Assembly (NCBI GenBank): GCA_023399455.1
Contig: JAEWPN010000106.1
Location: forward strand, 1 to 27,969
Reading direction: 5' to 3'
Length of the DNA: 27,969 bases
Source of the DNA: Bacillota bacterium
GTDB lineage: Bacteria; Bacillota; Clostridia; Lachnospirales; Lachnospiraceae
Part shown: in pieces, positions 25,235 through 27,969 of the stretch
Numbering within the stretch: position 1 is the stretch's first letter
Layout: every line of letters begins with the position of its first letter
Notes under the pieces: model-generated
The model's database searches: none
Told to the model about the DNA's origin: nothing
Seen by the model: the letters and a program-made list of their open reading frames with translations, nothing else
Translations under genes and position numbers: made by a program

Positions 25235-25752
25235 TTTAAAATGGCAATAAACTCCTGAATGATTCCCTTCTTAATTACAAGTGCAAGCATTACTGTTAAG
25301 ATGCCTAAAGCACCGGCGAATACTAACATCGGATGCCATTCTGAACTCATGATAAACTTTCCAACATCATCTCCCTGCGGTGGCGAAGCTACCATACTAA
25401 CAACAGGTACAATCAGCCATGCCAAAAGAGGTGAAACACCCCATAAACAAGCCGCCATGTAACAGCAATGATAAAAGATACTCTTTTTGCCCTGTTTATA
25501 AGAAATGATAACTGGCACTAATAATATTATTGGTATTAACATCCCCGCAGCGTGAAACAACGAATACATGGCCTTACTGAATGTTCCACCATTATAAGAC
25601 ATATGGGCATTGAGAATGCTAAACTCTGTTATTTCCGCTCCGCAAACAATTGCGATGATGGTGTGCCCTAATTCGTGCACAACGATATATAGTAAGGCTC
25701 CCGCAAGGAGAATACCCGGAAATAAGATTGCGAATTTTATATTTGGTTTCAT
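25222..25752 (-). CDS. Small membrane zinc-protease-like protein (M50-like, HELGH)
   Basis: This 176-residue protein has about four hydrophobic spans. The first span ends in VVHELGHTIIAIVCGAE with the zinc motif HELGH at residues 26-30, placed inside the membrane segment as in M50/site-2 proteases. The usual third ligand region (a conserved Asp-Gly near a later span) is not clear; QGDDVGKF at about 125-132 is the only acidic candidate. Family members either cleave membrane substrates or are inactive relatives. GAGAGGAT precedes the ATG at about eight bases. The next gene upstream in the same direction, an alpha/beta hydrolase, lies about 100 bases away. Membrane metallopeptidase-like is well supported; activity is not. 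Confidence 0.72.
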   Translation of the reverse strand: MKPNIKFAILFPGILLAGALLYIVVHELGHTIIAIVCGAEITEFSILNAHMSYNGGTFSKAMYSLFHAAGMLIPIILLVPVIISYKQGKKSIFYHCCYMAACLWGVSPLLAWLIVPVVSMVASPPQGDDVGKFIMSSEWHPMLVFAGALGILTVMLALVIKKGIIQEFIAILKGFS

Positions 25753-25853
25753 ACACTTATCCTCTCTTCACATACCACTTTGCTCAAACTTTCATCCATT
25801 TCTTTTTCAAACAAATTCCCATTATTTGCATAACATGATAAACTTTATGTTCA

Positions 25854-26705
25854 TTATATACCCCGGATAAAATCATCTATCTCTTTAGCAATTTTTATCG
25901 TTTCGTATGCATGCACATAGTGCCCGCATTCCAATAACATAGACTTTTCGTTCTTAAAATCAGCTATATAATCGGAAAGCATTTTACCCCAGTTAGCGAT
26001 TATTTTTTCGTTGTCATTTGAGATAAAAAGGTAAATCGGAGTGTTAACGGGGAGCGTTCCATTTTTAACCTTATCCGCATTTTGTCTTACATATTTTGCT
26101 TCATTAAGCATATCAGATGTAAATATGCGATTTTTAAGTATCTCAATATATGCTTCGTTATCAGCTTTAGTTAGATATCCTGACTGTGCCGCCGGCGATT
26201 TTTTATAAAAGGACTTTACAAAAGGCCTATGTATTCCTATCTTGGTTAAAAGTCCAATAACGCTGAGAATCGCCGCGGACGGCATTTTAAAATTATCATA
26301 GGCTTCTGGAATTGCCGAATCCAATCCGATGATTGCCTCTACCTCATACGGATACTTTTGCGCCCAATAAATAGCCTCCAATCCTGCAAGTGAATGTGGA
26401 ACCAATATAAATGGCGCTTCTATATTGGACAGCTCTAATGCTTTTCGTGTTTCTCCAAGTACAGTATCTAAGTCACGAGAGGTATTTGTCGTTTCACTCC
26501 AGCCATAGCCTGCCCTTTCTACTACGACAATTACATTTTCAGAAGATAGTATTGACCATAAAGGCTTAAAATCAAGGGTTGGGCAGCTCGTACCATGACC
26601 CGATAAAAAAACAAAAGTACGTTTCCCCTGTCCGGTGCAAAAAACATGGATTTTATGACCATTCACATCAACCAGATTGCCAAGCGCCTGAATTGTTTTA
26701 CTCAT
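25854..26705 (-). CDS. Alpha/beta hydrolase
   Basis: This 283-residue cytoplasmic enzyme has the oxyanion region FLSGHGTS (33-40), a nucleophile elbow with Ser105 in VPHSLAGLE (102-110) and a catalytic His in CGHYVHAYE (His262). The acid is probably in the ISNDNEK strand end. The elbow is PHSLAG, so a His replaces the first Gly of GxSxG, a known variant among such hydrolases. It probably cleaves an ester, amide or similar bond in a small molecule. AAAGGGTG precedes the ATG at about six bases. A pair of TGCGCAAA repeats lies just upstream. The substrate is unknown and no neighbour points to a pathway. Confidence 0.88.
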   Translation of the reverse strand: MSKTIQALGNLVDVNGHKIHVFCTGQGKRTFVFLSGHGTSCPTLDFKPLWSILSSENVIVVVERAGYGWSETTNTSRDLDTVLGETRKALELSNIEAPFILVPHSLAGLEAIYWAQKYPYEVEAIIGLDSAIPEAYDNFKMPSAAILSVIGLLTKIGIHRPFVKSFYKKSPAAQSGYLTKADNEAYIEILKNRIFTSDMLNEAKYVRQNADKVKNGTLPVNTPIYLFISNDNEKIIANWGKMLSDYIADFKNEKSMLLECGHYVHAYETIKIAKEIDDFIRGI

Positions 26706-26720
26706 TACTTCACCCTTTCC

Positions 26721-26738
26721 TGCGCAAATGTGCGCAAA
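26721..26738. repeat. Two TGCGCAAA direct repeats before the hydrolase gene
   Basis: TGCGCAAA occurs at 26721-26728 and 26731-26738, ten bases apart, and each TGCGCA is itself palindromic. The pair lies just upstream of the ribosome binding site of the hydrolase gene. It may be a regulator site or an RNA hairpin; chance is possible. Confidence 0.35.
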
Positions 26739-26798
26739 AAAACAAATAATTTAAAGTTCAATCAATTTCTGCCCTGCATTATCATATAAGTATAACAT

Positions 26799-26847
26799 AA
26801 AAAATCAGGCTAAAACAGATACATGTTTGCATCCATTTTAGCCTGAT
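26799..26847 (-). terminator. Intrinsic terminator of the rRNA/tRNA operon
   Basis: On the minus strand ATCAGGCTAAAA (26847-26836) pairs perfectly over 12 bases with TTTTAGCCTGAT (26815-26804), followed by TTTTT. It stands directly after the tRNA-Leu gene and closes the operon. Confidence 0.9.
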
Positions 26848-26855
26848 ACCCTTAC

Positions 26856-26939
26856 TGCTGGTGGCCGGACTTGAACCGGCACGGGATTGCTCCCGAAGGA
26901 TTTTAAGTCCTTTGCGTCTGCCTATTCCGCCACACCAGC
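26856..26939 (-). tRNA. tRNA-Leu (TAA)
   Basis: 84 bases with the long variable arm of a class II tRNA. Acceptor arms GCTGGTG and CACCAGC pair fully and the discriminator is A. The anticodon loop CTTAAAA gives TAA. The 3' CCA is not encoded. Last tRNA before the terminator. Confidence 0.95.
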
Positions 26940-26956
26940 TCATACAAAAAACCTAA

Positions 26957-27029
26957 TGGGACCTATAGGGCTCGAACCTATGACCCTCTGCTTGTAAGGC
27001 AGATGCTCTCCCAGCTGAGCTAAGATCCC
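26957..27029 (-). tRNA. tRNA-Val (TAC)
   Basis: 73 bases. Acceptor arms GGGATCT and AGGTCCC pair with one G-U; the anticodon loop CTTACAA gives TAC. D-arm and T-arm (GGTTCGAGCC) are canonical. CCA is not encoded. Confidence 0.95.
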
Positions 27030-27054
27030 ATAATCAATATAATATTCAAATAAA

Positions 27055-27128
27055 CGACCCGGATGGGACTCGAACCCACGACCTCCGCCGTGACAGGGCG
27101 GCGCTCTAACCAACTGAGCCACCGGGCC
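27055..27128 (-). tRNA. tRNA-Asp (GTC)
   Basis: 74 bases. Acceptor arms GGCCCGG and CCGGGTC with discriminator G; the anticodon loop CTGTCAC gives GTC. CCA is not encoded. Confidence 0.95.
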
Positions 27129-27156
27129 AACTAACCAAAAATATAAAACTTACAAA

Positions 27157-27230
27157 TGGACCTTCGGGGACTCGAACCCAGGACCGACCGGTTATGAGCC
27201 GGTTGCTCTAACCAACTGAGCTAAAGGTCC
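27157..27230 (-). tRNA. tRNA-Met (CAT), elongator type
   Basis: 74 bases. Acceptor arms GGACCTT and AAGGTCC pair fully, so the first pair is G-C rather than the mismatched end of initiator tRNA. The anticodon loop CTCATAA gives CAT. An Ile2 tRNA with modified C34 cannot be fully excluded. Confidence 0.9.
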
Positions 27231-27254
27231 GCAAACCCTAACGGGTATTACAAC

Positions 27255-27327
27255 AGCCGATGATCGGACTCGAACCGATAACCTGCTGATTACAAATCAG
27301 CTGCTCTGCCAATTGAGCCACATCGGC
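27255..27327 (-). tRNA. tRNA-Thr (TGT)
   Basis: 73 bases. Acceptor arms GCCGATG and CATCGGC with discriminator T; the anticodon loop TTTGTAA gives TGT. CCA is not encoded. Confidence 0.95.
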
Positions 27328-27371
27328 GGACTGCGAACAAACGACTAAGTGTCATATTAAATTGACACGAG

Positions 27372-27443
27372 TGACTCCGACGGGAATCGAACCCGTGTTA
27401 CCGCCGTGAAAGGGCGGTGTCTTGACCGCTTGACCACGGAGCC
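27372..27443 (-). tRNA. tRNA-Glu (TTC)
   Basis: 72 bases. Acceptor arms GGCTCCG and CGGAGTC with one G-U; the anticodon loop CTTTCAC gives TTC; discriminator A. CCA is not encoded. Confidence 0.95.
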
Positions 27444-27484
27444 TTATCTCTTTCCTGTGGACCTCGCCACGGTCAGGTACTTCC

Positions 27485-27544
27485 TTACTAGTGTCTTATA
27501 CTAGTTACAAGTATTTCTTACTTGCTACAAGTGTCCTCTACTTG
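27485..27544. repeat. Three tandem 20-base hairpin repeats in the tRNA-Asn/tRNA-Glu spacer
   Basis: Three adjoining 20-base units start at 27485, 27505 and 27525: TTACTAGTGTCTTATACTAG, TTACAAGTATTTCTTACTTG and CTACAAGTGTCCTCTACTTG. Each is an inverted repeat that would form a small hairpin in the precursor RNA. Stem bases vary in a paired manner between copies, which points to RNA structure. Confidence 0.75.
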
Positions 27545-27547
27545 TTA

Positions 27548-27619
27548 CTCCCCGAGTAGGGCTCGAACCTACAACCCCGCGGTTAACAGCCGCGTGCTCT
27601 ACCATTGAGCTATCGAGGA
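27548..27619 (-). tRNA. tRNA-Asn (GTT)
   Basis: 72 bases. Acceptor arms TCCTCGA and TCGGGGA with one G-U and discriminator G; the anticodon loop CTGTTAA gives GTT. First tRNA after the 23S gene. Confidence 0.95.
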
Positions 27620-27692
27620 ATCTGTTTCTTTAAGGGGCCATACCCTCAAAACCGAATACCAATAAGCTTCTTCCCTTTCAGGAATCCACCTA

Positions 27693-27716
27693 CTACAGGT
27701 GTTGTTCACCTGTTAC
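27693..27716. repeat. Single copy of the hairpin repeat in the 23S-tRNA spacer
   Basis: This 24-base stretch has the same CTAC...TTAC frame as the third tandem unit at 27525-27548 but with a GC-richer stem (ACAGGTG/CACCTGT). Compensatory differences (AAGT/ACTT versus AGGT/ACCT) keep the pairing. It lies about 90 bases past the 23S end. Confidence 0.6.
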
Positions 27717-27807
27717 GCTCTTATATCTCTTCCATCCGTTTCTTTCCTGTCTCTTATGAGTGTCCTTACCTCGTTCGGTAGTTATCACTCATTTCCCAGC
27801 CTTATTA

Positions 27808-27969
27808 GGATAAGCCCTCGACCGATTAGTACTTATCAGCTGCACGCATTGCTGCGCTTCCACCTTAAGCCTATCTACCTCGTACTCTCCAAGGGGTCTT
27901 AATACAAAGCAAGCTTTGTATGGGATATCTCATCTTGAGGGGGGCTTCACGCTTAGATGCCTTCAGCGT
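27808..27969 (-). rRNA. rrl: 23S ribosomal RNA, 3' end (partial)
   Basis: The reverse complement reads as the conserved 3' end of bacterial 23S rRNA: ACGCTGAAGGCATCTAAG, then GTGAAGCCCCCCTCAAGATG, AAGACCCC, GAGGTAGATAGGC, GTACTAATCGGTCGAGGGC. The gene continues beyond the right edge. The mature 3' end is estimated at 27808 from the GCTTATCC that would pair with the 5' end. No 5S gene follows before the tRNAs. A hairpin of unknown role (TGAGTG/CACTCA, 27757-27791) lies just downstream and may serve processing. Confidence 0.95.

Noticed and set aside
26940..27122. A 60-codon minus-strand reading frame
   Set aside because: It runs through the tRNA-Val and tRNA-Asp genes; the frame is a by-product of tRNA sequence.
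27699..27902. A 67-codon plus-strand reading frame
   Set aside because: It lies antisense to the 23S rRNA 3' end and its spacer and has no ribosome binding site.
27900..27925. A small hairpin (ACAAAG/CTTTGT) within the 23S gene
   Set aside because: It is at a variable helix tip near the 3' end of 23S rRNA, where length differences between species are normal, so it is not an inserted element.

Overview
The window looks like a chromosomal segment of a low-to-mid GC Bacillota, most likely a gut-type Clostridia of the Lachnospiraceae kind. The evidence is strong AGGAGG ribosome binding sites, TTGACA/TATAAT-like promoters, lipoprotein-type binding proteins, a YesM/YesN-type two-component pair, an mglBAC sugar importer, and tRNA genes without encoded CCA behind a 23S rRNA gene. 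The assignment rests on gene style only; no database search was possible.

Left region (1-8.9 kb). A minus-strand cluster encodes a lipoprotein, a very large solute-binding lipoprotein with an N-terminal propeller-like half, two sugar-type ABC permeases and an HlyD-like membrane fusion protein. A further open frame runs off the left edge. No ATPase gene lies in the visible part. The cluster diverges from an OmpR-type regulator and histidine kinase. The intergenic region holds two matching operator/promoter units pointing in opposite directions, suggesting the two-component system controls both itself and the transport cluster.

Middle region (8.9-16.1 kb). An SDR dehydrogenase and a 937-residue fusion (old-yellow-enzyme/2,4-dienoyl-CoA-reductase-like flavoprotein plus an acetoacetate-decarboxylase-like domain) form a minus-strand pair. 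They diverge from a PucR/CdaR-type regulator, with face-to-face promoters. A six-TM chemoreceptor converges on the regulator gene and has a long, structured leader. A 20-21 bp near-identical motif occurs at the regulator promoter and upstream of the chemoreceptor, hinting at co-regulation.

Right-middle region (16.1-24.9 kb). A sugar-sensing and uptake locus reads leftward: AraC-type response regulator, YesM-type kinase and a membrane-anchored sugar-binding protein (overlapping genes), then a strong terminator, then mglB, a hairpin, mglA, mglC and a 72-residue membrane protein. The MglB homologue keeps the DxNxDGE calcium loop of galactose/glucose-binding proteins. The arrangement resembles three-component sugar sensing systems such as XylFII-LytS-YesN.

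Right end (24.9-28 kb). After a mostly empty spacer come a small HELGH membrane protein (M50-like) and an alpha/beta hydrolase. The window ends in the tail of an rRNA operon read leftward: the 23S 3' end, a spacer with repeated small hairpins, then tRNA-Asn, Glu, Thr, Met, Asp, Val and Leu and a clear intrinsic terminator. No 5S gene is visible between the 23S gene and the terminator.
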